A stretch of 64,000 nucleotides of DNA from positions 62,001 to 126,000 of the forward strand of contig JAVJSV010000002.1 of assembly GCA_040219235.1 (NCBI GenBank), written 5' to 3'. Positions 8,286-17,231 of this stretch are shown one piece after another. Numbering within the stretch: the first letter of the stretch is position 1; each line of letters begins with the position of its first letter. This stretch comes from Rhodospirillaceae bacterium (lineage in GTDB: Bacteria; Pseudomonadota; Alphaproteobacteria; Rhodospirillales; Rhodospirillaceae). The notes below the pieces were generated by a model. It had not been told where the DNA came from and searched no databases. It was given only the letters and a program-made list of their open reading frames with translations. A program made the translations under genes and the position numbers.

Positions 8286-9754
8286 TGCCGGCCCCCACTA
8301 AATACAGATTCTTTCGTCGCTGTAATTTCACCTTTGATATCAGAGACTTTAAATACGATAGGCGTTTGACCGCTCGGACGGTGTTCTGCAGGCAGAGTTA
8401 CAAACACTTTGATGGCTCGCAGATCATCACCGGGAACATTAACCATCACCTCTCCCTGCCCCGATATGGGTAAACTTACAGCTGACAACGTCGTCCCCGG
8501 CAAGCCCTCTATTGAGATAAAATACTGTTTCTCTTCGCGAAGCTTGTTAAGAATTTTTACCTCATACCCATTACGCACGCCGCCATCTGACAAAGCGACA
8601 TAGGTGGGGTTGCGGTCCTTGAGGACATTTAAACCGACCAGAGGCCGAGTAATTAGACCATACAGCATTATAGAGCCGACAACGGCGAGGATGATTGAAT
8701 AGGCAACTGTACGCAGTCTTACGGGCCGGAAGGGCATGGTCTTACCTTCCTGGCGATATTGAATTGCTAGATCATTATCATAACCGATTAAGCCCAAAGG
8801 GCGGTCGACTTTGGCCATAACGTCATCACAAGCGTCGATGCATAAAGCACACTGTATACACTCGAGTTGTAAACCGTCCCGAATGTCGATCCCCATCGGA
8901 CAGGCTGCAACACATTGTTTGCAATCGATGCAGTCCCCTCGTCCGTCCCACGACGCGCCCTTTTTATGAGCGGCACGAGGTTCACCACGATCAAACCGAT
9001 ATGTAACAGCTAGGGACTCATCGTCAATCATCGCAGACTGAATACGGGGCCAAGGGCACATATAGATGCACACTTGCTCCCGCATGAGTCCGCCAAGTGA
9101 GTATGTGGTGAAAGCAAAAATACCAATGAAGACATAAGCCGTGAACGGGGCTTCAAGATTGAACAATTGTTGAGCCAAAACAGGCGCATCTGCAAAGTAG
9201 AAAATCCACGCACCACCCGTGGCGATCGCAATGATGAGCCAAATAATGTGCTTGAAAATCTTCTTACTAGCTTTTGAAAGGCTCCAAGGTTGCTTATCAA
9301 GCCGAATGCGTTCGTTACGATTGCCCTCAACAGCACGTTCGACCCAGACAAAAAGGTCGGTCCAAACGGTTTGAGGGCAAGTGTAGCCACACCAAACACG
9401 TCCGGCCAAAGCCGTAACTAAAAACAGTCCAATTGCAGCAAGGATCAGCAATCCAGTGATGTAGTACACTTCTTGTGGCCAAAGCTCGATAAAGAAGAAA
9501 TAGAAACGCGAATTGGCAAAATCGACAAGAACGGCTTGGTTCGGTGCACCTTCACCACGATCCCACCTCACCCAAGGTAAGATGTAGTAAATCCCCAGGG
9601 TTATGGCCATCACGGCCCACTTTATCCACCGAAACGTTCCGTTCACCCGTTTAGGATAAATCGGTTCGCGCTTTTTGAAAAAAGAGCGTTTGTCTTTGCG
9701 GTTTACTGCTTCAACATCGAGAATGTCGATGGGGTGCCCATAAGACTTGTCCAC
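8282..9754 (-). CDS. ccoG: cbb3 oxidase accessory ferredoxin-type protein CcoG
   Basis: A 490-residue membrane iron-sulfur protein of the CcoG/RdxA/FixG family. About five membrane helices are present, with a GRVWCGYTCPQTVW segment after the first pair, then a cytoplasmic pair of 4Fe-4S motifs (CIDCKQCVAACPMG and CIQCALCIDACD) and a C-terminal Ig-like domain of about 110 residues. CcoG has been linked to Cu(II) reduction and copper supply for cbb3 biogenesis. It starts 3 bp after ccoP in the operon. Confidence 0.95.
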   Translation of the reverse strand: MDKSYGHPIDILDVEAVNRKDKRSFFKKREPIYPKRVNGTFRWIKWAVMAITLGIYYILPWVRWDRGEGAPNQAVLVDFANSRFYFFFIELWPQEVYYITGLLILAAIGLFLVTALAGRVWCGYTCPQTVWTDLFVWVERAVEGNRNERIRLDKQPWSLSKASKKIFKHIIWLIIAIATGGAWIFYFADAPVLAQQLFNLEAPFTAYVFIGIFAFTTYSLGGLMREQVCIYMCPWPRIQSAMIDDESLAVTYRFDRGEPRAAHKKGASWDGRGDCIDCKQCVAACPMGIDIRDGLQLECIQCALCIDACDDVMAKVDRPLGLIGYDNDLAIQYRQEGKTMPFRPVRLRTVAYSIILAVVGSIMLYGLITRPLVGLNVLKDRNPTYVALSDGGVRNGYEVKILNKLREEKQYFISIEGLPGTTLSAVSLPISGQGEVMVNVPGDDLRAIKVFVTLPAEHRPSGQTPIVFKVSDIKGEITATKESVFSGGRQ

Positions 9755-9757
9755 GTA

Positions 9758-10630
9758 TTATTCACCACCACCAAGGGCATGCACATATACCGCCAAAGCC
9801 TTTATCGTAGAAGGATCTAGCCGTTCACCCCACTGCGGCATTGTACTATTGCGCGCATTCGCAATCGTCGATTGGATACTCTCGCGATCACTACCATAAA
9901 GCCAAATCTGGTCGACCAAACTCGGCGCACCTTGCTCGCGATCACCAGTACCGTCAGCAGCATGGCAGGACTCACAGTGTGTAACGTAGAGCCCTTGACC
10001 ACGAGCAGCAGCAGCCTCTGAACTGGGTTCTTGATCGCTAATTAATAAAACGTAATCTGTTAAGTCTGACAGCTCCTTTCTATCGACCGTACCCACCTGC
10101 AAGAAAGCTGGCATTTCGCTGTAACGGCTATCGAAATTTTCATTCCGGATACCATGAGTGATTGTATATTCAATATCGGACAACGCCCCACCCCAGAGCC
10201 ATTCATCGTCGTTGAGGTTTGGATAGCCAACAGCACCCTGCGCACCAGAACCATGACAAGGTGCACAATTATCGCCAAAAGCAGCTTCGCCACTTGCCAG
10301 CGCGAACGTAAATAGATCTGGTGTCGCCTCAATTTCTTCAAGAGACGCTTGCAACAACTTCGCCTTGATTGGCTCACGGCTTTTCTTGATAGCTTCAACC
10401 TCTGCCATCACATTGGATCTCTGTGACCAGCCAAGCATGCCTTGCGTATAGGATGACACCATTGGCCAAGCTGGCATGGCAATCCAATACCCAACAGACC
10501 AGATGATCGATGCATACAGGATATAGAGCCACCAACGGGGGAGCGGATTGTTTAACTCCTTGATGCCATCCCATTCATGCCCCGTTGTTTCGACGCCTGA
10601 GAAAGAATCGACTTCGCGATTATTCGCCAT
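9758..10630 (-). CDS. ccoP: cbb3 oxidase diheme subunit CcoP
   Basis: A 290-residue membrane-anchored diheme cytochrome c that passes electrons from soluble c-type cytochromes to CcoO. Membrane segments lie around residues 33-60. Two CXXCH sites are present, C122-C125-H126 (CAPCH) and C219-C222-H223 (CESCH), with axial-ligand methionines downstream in each domain (SEMPAF, NSTMPQWG). The start overlaps the end of ccoQ by 11 bp. Confidence 0.96.
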   Translation of the reverse strand: MANNREVDSFSGVETTGHEWDGIKELNNPLPRWWLYILYASIIWSVGYWIAMPAWPMVSSYTQGMLGWSQRSNVMAEVEAIKKSREPIKAKLLQASLEEIEATPDLFTFALASGEAAFGDNCAPCHGSGAQGAVGYPNLNDDEWLWGGALSDIEYTITHGIRNENFDSRYSEMPAFLQVGTVDRKELSDLTDYVLLISDQEPSSEAAAARGQGLYVTHCESCHAADGTGDREQGAPSLVDQIWLYGSDRESIQSTIANARNSTMPQWGERLDPSTIKALAVYVHALGGGE

Positions 10631-10784
10631 GGCTGTGATCCTCTTCTAATGGCATCCTTGATGCGCGATCAAACTTGTCCTTGTTGCGCGGCCAAAGTGC
10701 GTAGCCACAGACCGCAACAAATAAAATTAAGAGGTAGACTAACCCCCAAGACTGGGCGAAAGCAGAGGCCGTTTGATGTGTCAT
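10620..10784 (-). CDS. ccoQ: cbb3 oxidase small subunit CcoQ
   Basis: A 54-residue protein with one membrane helix (about residues 13-32) followed by ALWPRNKDKFDRAS, the signature of CcoQ/FixQ, and an acidic, histidine-containing tail. The ATG at 10782-10784 is chosen because an AGGAGG ribosome binding site lies just upstream; the longer frame to 10904 is an overlap with ccoO. CcoQ stabilises the interaction of CcoP with the core. Confidence 0.93.
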   Translation of the reverse strand: MTHQTASAFAQSWGLVYLLILFVAVCGYALWPRNKDKFDRASRMPLEEDHSHGE

Positions 10785-10794
10785 ACATGGCCTC

Positions 10795-11517
10795 CTAACG
10801 TTTAAACGCTTCAGCGTCGTATTGAGAGAAATCGACCAACGTGCCCAACATCTGCATGTAGGCGATGAGGGCATCAAGCTCGGTAAGTTCTGCCACTTTG
10901 CCATCGAAGTTGCGGACGATAGCGTCGGGATAACGCGCTAGAAACGCATCATAATCAGCATCCGGATCCGCCTGCACTTTGGCGTCATCAACCGCATTTG
11001 CAAGCATGTCGTCTGTATATGGCACGCCGACCGTTCGCTGCGCTTGAACGTGATCCTCAAGGTTGCCCACTGTTAGGCGCGTTGTCGCCAAAAATGGATA
11101 TCCGGGCATTATCGACTCTGGAACAACGCTTTGTGGAGATTTAAAATGATCCTGATGCCATTCATCCGAATACTTGCCACCCACGCGAGCTAAGTCAGGG
11201 CCGTTGCGCTTCGACCCCCACTGGAAGGGATGGTCGTACATACTTTCAGCTGCCAAGGAATAGTGGCCGTAGCGTTCAACCTCATCCCTTAGTGCGCGGA
11301 TCATTTGGCTGTGACAAGTGTAGCAGCCCTCACGAATGTATATATTGCGGCCTGCAAGCTCCAGCGGAGTATACGGTCGCATTCCCTCAACCTTCTCGAT
11401 AGTGCTCTTGAGATAGAATAATGGTGCGACCTCAACTAGGCCGCCAATAGAAACAACAATTAGAATGCCGATCAACAAAACGATCGAATTCTTTTCAAAG
11501 CGTTCGTGGTTCAACAT
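10795..11517 (-). CDS. ccoO: cbb3 oxidase monoheme subunit CcoO
   Basis: A 240-residue membrane-anchored cytochrome c. A transmembrane helix at about 12-35 is followed by the heme c site C65-C68-H69 (GCYTCHSQ), with a distal methionine in ESIMPGYP. It relays electrons from CcoP to the CcoN active site. A GGAGGG ribosome binding site precedes the ATG, and the gene lies 12 bp after ccoN. Confidence 0.96.
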   Translation of the reverse strand: MLNHERFEKNSIVLLIGILIVVSIGGLVEVAPLFYLKSTIEKVEGMRPYTPLELAGRNIYIREGCYTCHSQMIRALRDEVERYGHYSLAAESMYDHPFQWGSKRNGPDLARVGGKYSDEWHQDHFKSPQSVVPESIMPGYPFLATTRLTVGNLEDHVQAQRTVGVPYTDDMLANAVDDAKVQADPDADYDAFLARYPDAIVRNFDGKVAELTELDALIAYMQMLGTLVDFSQYDAEAFKR

Positions 11518-11529
11518 AGCGCGCCCTCC

Positions 11530-13194
11530 TCAAACCGCTGCCGCTTGGGGAGTGCCCCCCAGCGATGAGACGCTCGTCTCGTTACGAACATCACCACGGG
11601 CCGTCCGCCAGAGGTTGTAGGCCATGATCATGGCCCCGAAAGCAAACAAACCTCCCCCAAGCGCCCGGATCAAATAGAAGGGATGCATAGCTTCCACGGT
11701 CTCAACAAAGCTGTATTCAAGAAATCCAAGACTATCGTAGGAGCGCCACATGAGGCCTTGAAGAATACCCGATACCCACATTGAGGTGATGTAGAGCACG
11801 ATACCGATGGTCGAAATCCAGAAGTGTAGATTCACCAGCTTGAGGGAGTAGAGTTCTTTGCGCTTCCATAGCCACGGCGTCAGGCAATACAGGGCACCAA
11901 AGCTGATGTAACCGACCCACCCCAGCGCGCCAGAATGAGTATGGCCGACTGTCCAGTCTGTATAGTGACTCAGCGAGTTAACGGCCTTGATGCTCATCAC
12001 TGGCCCTTCGAACGTGCTCATGCCATAGAATGCGATCGCAACAACCATCATTCGTACAACTGGGTCTGTGCGAAGCTTGTCCCACGCGCCAGATAAGGTC
12101 ATGAGTCCGTTGATCATGCCGCCCCAAGACGGCATCCACAACATGATGGAGAAAGTCATCCCCAACGTTTGCGCCCATTCCGGCAGAGCTGTGTAATGCA
12201 GGTGATGCGGTCCAGCCCAAATGTATAAGAAAATCAAGGACCAAAAGTGAATAATAGATAGCCTATAAGAGTACACAGGCCGCTCAACACGCTTAGGTAC
12301 AAAGTAGTACATGATCCCTAAGAAACCTGCAGTCAGAAAAAATCCGACAGCATTGTGGCCATACCACCATTGGGTCAAAGCATCCTGAACCCCTGAGAAA
12401 ACGGAATAACTTTTGGCCCCGGCCAAAGATGCAGGAACAGCCATGTTATTCACCACATGGAGCATTGCCACTGTGACAATAAAGGCGAGATAAAACCAGT
12501 TGGCGACATAGATGTGAGGCTCTTTACGCTTAGCCAATGTTGCCAGGAAAACAATAAGGTAAGTCACCCATACGATCGTAAGCCAAAGGTCTGCATACCA
12601 CTCGGGCTCTGCGTACTCCTTCGATTGAGTAATGCCCAAAACATATCCAGTAGCTGCGATCACAATAAATAGTTGATAGCCCCAGAATACAAACCAGGGC
12701 GCAAGGTCTCCCGCCAAACGTGCACGACAAGTACGCTGAACCACATAAAAAGATGTCGTGATCAATACGTTGCCACCAAAGGCAAAAATAACTCCAGATG
12801 TATGGACCGGTCTGAGGCGACCAAAGCTTGTCCAGGGCAAATCAAAGTTGAGAGCCGGAAAAGCAAGTTGTAAGGCAATGACCAGACCAACCACAAACCC
12901 AACTACACCCCAAAACGTGGAAGCAATCACACCCGCCTTGATCACATCATCGCTATAAGAAGTAAGGTCTGGCGGGCTCCAACGTGAGGGGTTGTCACGC
13001 CCGATAATGCGATGACCTAAAGCCATGATAAAAAGGAAAAACGCAATCGCATATATGGCCGCATGAACTACCACCGGGTCTGAACCAGCTCCTCCGATCC
13101 AGAAAAGACAGCCAAAGATGGCTACGATAAGAGCGCAAATGAGCCCCGTATCTTTGCTATTAAGCGTATCTATACGCGCTGTTAATTGGGTCAT
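11530..13194 (-). CDS. ccoN: cbb3-type cytochrome c oxidase catalytic subunit CcoN
   Basis: A 554-residue heme-copper oxidase subunit I of the C family, reducing oxygen to water at high affinity. An N-terminal extension of two helices is followed by twelve or so core helices. The low-spin heme ligand lies in [13 protein letters not shown], the Tyr/His region in [11 protein letters not shown], the CuB histidines in [10 protein letters not shown], and the heme ligand pair in [11 protein letters not shown]. It is the first gene of the ccoNOQPGHIS operon. An FNR-type box 70 bp upstream implies induction at low oxygen. Confidence 0.97.
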   Translation of the reverse strand: MTQLTARIDTLNSKDTGLICALIVAIFGCLFWIGGAGSDPVVVHAAIYAIAFFLFIMALGHRIIGRDNPSRWSPPDLTSYSDDVIKAGVIASTFWGVVGFVVGLVIALQLAFPALNFDLPWTSFGRLRPVHTSGVIFAFGGNVLITTSFYVVQRTCRARLAGDLAPWFVFWGYQLFIVIAATGYVLGITQSKEYAEPEWYADLWLTIVWVTYLIVFLATLAKRKEPHIYVANWFYLAFIVTVAMLHVVNNMAVPASLAGAKSYSVFSGVQDALTQWWYGHNAVGFFLTAGFLGIMYYFVPKRVERPVYSYRLSIIHFWSLIFLYIWAGPHHLHYTALPEWAQTLGMTFSIMLWMPSWGGMINGLMTLSGAWDKLRTDPVVRMMVVAIAFYGMSTFEGPVMSIKAVNSLSHYTDWTVGHTHSGALGWVGYISFGALYCLTPWLWKRKELYSLKLVNLHFWISTIGIVLYITSMWVSGILQGLMWRSYDSLGFLEYSFVETVEAMHPFYLIRALGGGLFAFGAMIMAYNLWRTARGDVRNETSVSSLGGTPQAAAV

Positions 13195-13263
13195 TTTTAG
13201 GCGCTCCGACGTCCCCGAAACTGAAACTCCAGTTACCGATATAGGAGTGCAGACGGCACCTCC

Positions 13264-13277
13264 TTGACAAAAATCAA
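13264..13277. promoter_or_regulatory. FNR/FixK-type box upstream of ccoN
   Basis: The sequence TTGACAAAAATCAA matches the FNR-family site TTGAC-N4-ATCAA. It lies 70 bp upstream of the ccoN start, a distance suited to class II activation of a promoter just downstream. Oxygen-dependent control of cbb3 operons by FNR, FixK or Anr is well established. Confidence 0.8.
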
Positions 13278-13599
13278 CAAGGCTTGGTCTTCTGTTTGAA
13301 AATGAGGTCTATGCGGACCGCCACAGGCTGATGCCATGTGGCGTTATGCCATTCTTATTTGCAGAAAATTGAGCTCCATAGCCCATGCAGTGTCCAGCGA
13401 GTCAGGCCAGAATTCTTCGAAAATTCCAGTAATAATTGAAGATTTCTCTGTAAATTCTCTATTTTAATAGCAAAATTATATGAGAATGTTCTCCCATGGC
13501 TGCTGACACAGTCAGCCAAGATTGCCAGAAAGAAAAACGTCGTAAATCGGATCATCCCAATCCGATTACAAGTGATCAAAGGCTATTTCAAACGAATGA
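13278..13599. other. non-coding stretch with two hairpins
   Basis: No gene is supported here. A 6-bp inverted repeat (GCCACA/TGTGGC) lies at 13320-13342 and a perfect 8-bp one (AATCGGAT/ATCCGATT, 7-nt loop) at 13545-13567. A 74-codon minus-strand frame at 13355-13579 has no recognisable features and is not called. The stretch separates the cbb3 promoter from the recombinase remnant. Confidence 0.4.
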
Positions 13600-13800
13600 G
13601 ATTTTCGCAAGGGACAGCTTACACCAGAACGCAGTCTGCTAAGTATTGACCTGCATGGAGAACTCGCCGGCATCCTAAGCATCTGTTCTGGAGTGCAAAA
13701 AACCGCCAATCAACCGATTAGCGGCTTAGAGCGAGTAAAGATGGTTGCGGGAGGGCGCAGCCACCTTTACAGAACAATTTTCACGATCCGCTATAATTAA
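13600..13800 (+). pseudogene. remnant of large serine recombinase C-terminus
   Basis: An open frame of 66 codons, preceded by an in-frame TGA and without its own start, encodes the C-terminal tail seen in large serine recombinases: LTPERSLLSIDLHGELAGIL, then a degraded linker, then MVAGGRSHLYRT. The intact recombinase at 57606-59255 ends with the related IHLKGELAEMLAIST and LVAGGRSHLYRT. Nothing of the catalytic domain remains upstream. It marks a former recombinase gene beside the cbb3 operon and contains one copy of a 34-bp exact repeat. Confidence 0.8.
13742..13775 (+). repeat. 34-bp direct repeat, left copy (candidate att)
   Basis: These 34 bases are identical to 59206-59239 and in the same orientation. 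Identity starts and stops abruptly, and every third codon position within it matches, while the flanking codons of the two recombinase frames differ. That is more than protein conservation alone would be expected to give. It may be an attachment-site half or a scar of recombination. Confidence 0.7.
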
Positions 13801-14010
13801 ATGATTCCAAAAAGTCTAAGCTGCTTCAGCTTCGTTCCTTTAAAAAGAAAACACTCTCTTAGGCAATTACTCCGACCTGTTTCATTGATGCTAATGCCAG
13901 ACAAACTAGTCTGAATATGGCCATTAGTTCGAACTAGGTCTTATAAACCAGACGCATATCATTCTACGCGCCGATAATACTGACATTTGTGGTGCAATAA
14001 CCGAAAGAAA

Positions 14011-14040
14011 TGGGCCCGAAGCCTTACGGCTCCAGGCCCA
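14011..14040 (-). terminator. rho-independent terminator after the first TonB receptor
   Basis: A strong interrupted hairpin (TGGGCC...AGCC-GTAA-GGCT...GGCCCA on the minus strand) is followed by the T-rich TTTCTTTC. It lies about 30 bp past the stop codon of the receptor gene at 14072 and closes the methyltransferase-small protein-receptor transcript. Confidence 0.75.
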
Positions 14041-14071
14041 CTGAACACCGATCTTTATTCTTGGGAGAGAA

Positions 14072-16675
14072 CTAGAAATTGATCGATGTTCTGATACCAA
14101 ATTGGCGCTTTTGTTGTGGGTTGATGGCAATGCCTTGGAAACCATTGAAATTGAAGTTCCCGGCGTCATAGCCAAAGTCAATTGTCCGAGTCACACCGAG
14201 GTAGGTATCGGTGTCAAACAAGTTGCGTACATAGAATTCTACTCGGAAATCCTCCTTCGACACACCGGCTCTAACATGAGTCAGGAAGTAATCCGGGCCC
14301 TCAATAATGTTTTCAAGGTCAGCCCAGTATTCGCCCGAGTAGATAAAGTCCCCACGGATGAACCAGTCCCAAACATCATTCAGTTGGTCGGTATAAGTGG
14401 TGCTCAGGTTACCCTGCCACTCCGGATACCGAGTCGCCTCCAGACCGTTCATATTTGTCAGTCCGGTTTGTTGAACGGCTGATCTGTTATTGAAGTCAGT
14501 CCATTTATTCTGCTGCCAGCTAACATTCAACTGAGCATTCCAATTTTCGGTGATGGCAAAACCGGTTTCAACTTCAAGACCGTAAAGCTCTTGGCTGCCA
14601 GATACCGAAACGCCGAGACTGTTTGAGAAGGAATTGGGAATGCGGTCGCGCAAGGCTGGATCCTCAGCGTCCCTAACATAGGTAACACTCAGGAAACTGG
14701 GTACATTTTTCCATTCGTAATAGTAGGCCGCTGCATTGAAGCGCAACCGACTATCCAACAGGGACTGTTTCCAGCCAATTTCATAGGAGTTGAGCTTCTG
14801 GGCTGGCGTTGATCCTGCAGCTTCTCCTCCCGGCAACTGGGCTGCGAGCTGAGCACATTCGGAGGCCGTCGACTGCTGTCCGGTTAGGGGATTGGTGTAG
14901 GGCTGCAAAAAGGTTTCGTTGCTACAGATGGCAACCAAGCCGTTCGTCGCACCCGGCAGAACACCCTGTGAGAACTGAGCATAAACATTGGTGTCATCGG
15001 TCGGCTGATAGCTCAAAATCACACGTGGCGTGATTTCTTTGTAGGTATCAACAAAGGAAAAGCCGGATTGCTGAACCGTGCGCTCGTCTTCCGAATAGCG
15101 CGCTTCAACGTCCAGAGTAATTTCTTCGGTAATATCGTAGGAGACAGACCCGTAGACAGCCCAGACCTTAGCTTCGTTACCGCCTGTCGGGGGCAACGTA
15201 AATACACCCGGGCCACTTGTGGCACAGGCCCCAGATTGCAACGAAGCAGTACAGTTCCCTACAAGAAGCCCACCGGCCCCACTCTGCAGGAAGGTTTGAT
15301 CGTAATAGGTCAAGCCGCCGAGCCAGCGGAGTTTATTTTCCTGTGGTGAGCTGAGTCTGATCTCGGCGCTGTAATCCTCGCCGTATTTAGGATCCACTGA
15401 GTACCAGCCCGATGCATCGCGGCGGTCGTAATCACGTAAGAAGTTCACGCCGGTTTCGTTCCAGCCACCCAAAACCGTGAGGTTATAGCCATCCCAAAAA
15501 TCTACCCCACCGTTGAACGAGACACGTTTCTGATACCGCTCCATGCCGAAGCCATCAAGCGTTGGCACGTTGGGAACAAAAGTTACGTCAAGAAGCGCCG
15601 TTTGTATCAGGTCAGGTTGCGGCCCGATGAGAAGTTGAAACGGGCTGGCGACAAAGCCGACACGACCGGGTTGGGCCAAGGCCGCAGGAAAGATGCTTGT
15701 CTCGCTGGAAAAAGTCGGTCCGTTCGGATCACCAATTCCAGGAACTTCGCCGCAGAAGTAAGGCTGCAAGCCGTTTTGTCCAGGCGTAATTGTCAGAGGG
15801 CTTCCATCCGGCGCCAGGCGGTCATAAGACTTACCCGCACAAGAATTTGCATTGATGAAATCATCCGTGCCGATGAAAGCCGCAACGGCTGGACCATCAT
15901 CATCTTTCTGGTAATTCGCACGTAATTTGAAAAACGAGTTTTCTGTGGGTTCGCCGTACAGCACGGCGCTCACACTGCGAGTAGATTCATCACCGAGGTC
16001 GCCCCCGTCGGTCGCCGTCCATTCTGCGCCACGATGGTAGGCGCGCGCATTCAGTGAGTACCCCAGCTTGCCTTCTATGATGGGACCGTTGAAAGACGCA
16101 TGGACATCAAAATTGTTATAAGTGCCAGCAGTGGCGTTTATCTGGTTTTCATACTCTTCAAGACTTGGGTTTTTAGTGATGTAGTTAATAGCACCCGCAA
16201 AGGTATTGCGCCCAAAGAAGGCCGACTGTGGGCCTTTAATGACTTCGACACGCTCCAAATCACCCAACCCGATGACATTGGAATTCCCAAGCATAAAGAT
16301 GCCATCAACGAAGAGCGAAGTCGGCGCCAGATGATCGCCCGTCCCCCCTGCTCCGGTTACACCGCGCAGACGAATTAGGGAATCAATACGTCCTGGAGTC
16401 GAACCCGCCATGCGTGTTTCAAACACCAACCCAGCGGTTTGCTGAGCCAAGTCGCCGAAATCCTGAAAACCGCTGGCCACAATATCATCGGCGGTGTACG
16501 CCGTAATGGTGAGTGGAATTTCCTGCAGACTTTCTGATCTTTGCCGCGCTGTTACGACAATTTCTTCAACAGCAAGCTGTTGGGCAACCGCTGGTGAAAC
16601 GACCGATTGGCCGCCAAGCATGCTGGTCGCCGCTACCGTGCCAAGAAGCAAAGTTCTGATAGATGTAAAGCGCAT
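14072..16675 (-). CDS. TonB-dependent outer-membrane receptor (module A)
   Basis: An 867-residue outer-membrane transporter gated by TonB-ExbB-ExbD. It has a signal peptide (cleavage near AVAQQ, about residue 32), a TonB-box-like segment EEIVVTARQR, a plug domain (SLIRLRGVTGAGG, VEVIKGPQSAFFGRNTFAGAINY) and a beta-barrel ending in the aromatic GIRTSINF. The type is the catabolic receptor common in sphingomonad-like bacteria, not a clear siderophore receptor; the ligand is unknown. A GGGGAGG ribosome binding site precedes the ATG. It lies 33 bp downstream of the small protein gene and shares its transcript with the methyltransferase. A related receptor (30543-32891) occupies the same place in module B. 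Confidence 0.92.
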   Translation of the reverse strand: MRFTSIRTLLLGTVAATSMLGGQSVVSPAVAQQLAVEEIVVTARQRSESLQEIPLTITAYTADDIVASGFQDFGDLAQQTAGLVFETRMAGSTPGRIDSLIRLRGVTGAGGTGDHLAPTSLFVDGIFMLGNSNVIGLGDLERVEVIKGPQSAFFGRNTFAGAINYITKNPSLEEYENQINATAGTYNNFDVHASFNGPIIEGKLGYSLNARAYHRGAEWTATDGGDLGDESTRSVSAVLYGEPTENSFFKLRANYQKDDDGPAVAAFIGTDDFINANSCAGKSYDRLAPDGSPLTITPGQNGLQPYFCGEVPGIGDPNGPTFSSETSIFPAALAQPGRVGFVASPFQLLIGPQPDLIQTALLDVTFVPNVPTLDGFGMERYQKRVSFNGGVDFWDGYNLTVLGGWNETGVNFLRDYDRRDASGWYSVDPKYGEDYSAEIRLSSPQENKLRWLGGLTYYDQTFLQSGAGGLLVGNCTASLQSGACATSGPGVFTLPPTGGNEAKVWAVYGSVSYDITEEITLDVEARYSEDERTVQQSGFSFVDTYKEITPRVILSYQPTDDTNVYAQFSQGVLPGATNGLVAICSNETFLQPYTNPLTGQQSTASECAQLAAQLPGGEAAGSTPAQKLNSYEIGWKQSLLDSRLRFNAAAYYYEWKNVPSFLSVTYVRDAEDPALRDRIPNSFSNSLGVSVSGSQELYGLEVETGFAITENWNAQLNVSWQQNKWTDFNNRSAVQQTGLTNMNGLEATRYPEWQGNLSTTYTDQLNDVWDWFIRGDFIYSGEYWADLENIIEGPDYFLTHVRAGVSKEDFRVEFYVRNLFDTDTYLGVTRTIDFGYDAGNFNFNGFQGIAINPQQKRQFGIRTSINF

Positions 16676-16708
16676 ATGTAAATCCTCCCCAGAATTTAGG
16701 TGTTAGTC

Positions 16709-17059
16709 TTATTTATTGTCGCGGGTGAAGGCCGCAGACACGGGCAAATCGCCTTCACGCAGCAAAGGCGAATAAGTCAGATCAATGAAACGGTCTCGGT
16801 CCTTCTGCCATTCGACCTCTTGCTCCTCCGTCGGCATGTATTGTTCGACCATCGCATTGGTGACGCCTTTATCCTCGAGGAGGGCTTCGAGCACCTTCAT
16901 GCGGCGGCGGTTCGACCAAACTTCCGCGCCAATCGCAATCAAGCTTGTCATCATATTGTCTAAGACTGGGTTCCCGAGAAAAACAGCCCGTTCTACATCT
17001 GACGGAATGAAGTCAGACGCATAGGTCGGACGGTCGGTTTTGAGTTTCGTCGTTGCCAT
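16709..17059 (-). CDS. small helical protein of methyltransferase module A
   Basis: A 116-residue protein of a family I do not recognise. It shares clear similarity with 33356-33697 (RPTYxSDxxPxDVxxAVFLGN, EVWSNxRRxxVLEAxLEDKGVT, YMPxEE) and more distantly with 40771-41022 (SEVW...LEALK, ...FVSGVFKAL). It looks mostly alpha-helical and cytoplasmic, with no signal peptide or membrane segment. The ATG at 17057-17059 is chosen; a TTG two codons upstream is possible. Each of the three copies lies just downstream of a methyltransferase gene, suggesting a partner or regulatory subunit. The gap to the methyltransferase here is 172 bp. Confidence 0.8.
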   Translation of the reverse strand: MATTKLKTDRPTYASDFIPSDVERAVFLGNPVLDNMMTSLIAIGAEVWSNRRRMKVLEALLEDKGVTNAMVEQYMPTEEQEVEWQKDRDRFIDLTYSPLLREGDLPVSAAFTRDNK

Positions 17060-17231
17060 TTTCAATGCCTCTTCGTTATGCTGATTTGTCTCGTAAAACA
17101 GATAGGATTCTGTACAAGGTTAACCGGTTTCATAATTGACGCTGAACTCAACACGCCCAATGCCCCTCTAGAAATCGCCTTACTTCTTTTGCTGGTAGCC
17201 GCTACTGCTATGACAGAAGTCAGAAGAGCGT

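Noticed and set aside
13355-13579. 74-codon minus-strand frame beyond the ccoN promoter
   Set aside because: No domain and no ribosome site, and it runs through a hairpin region between the cbb3 operon and the recombinase remnant.
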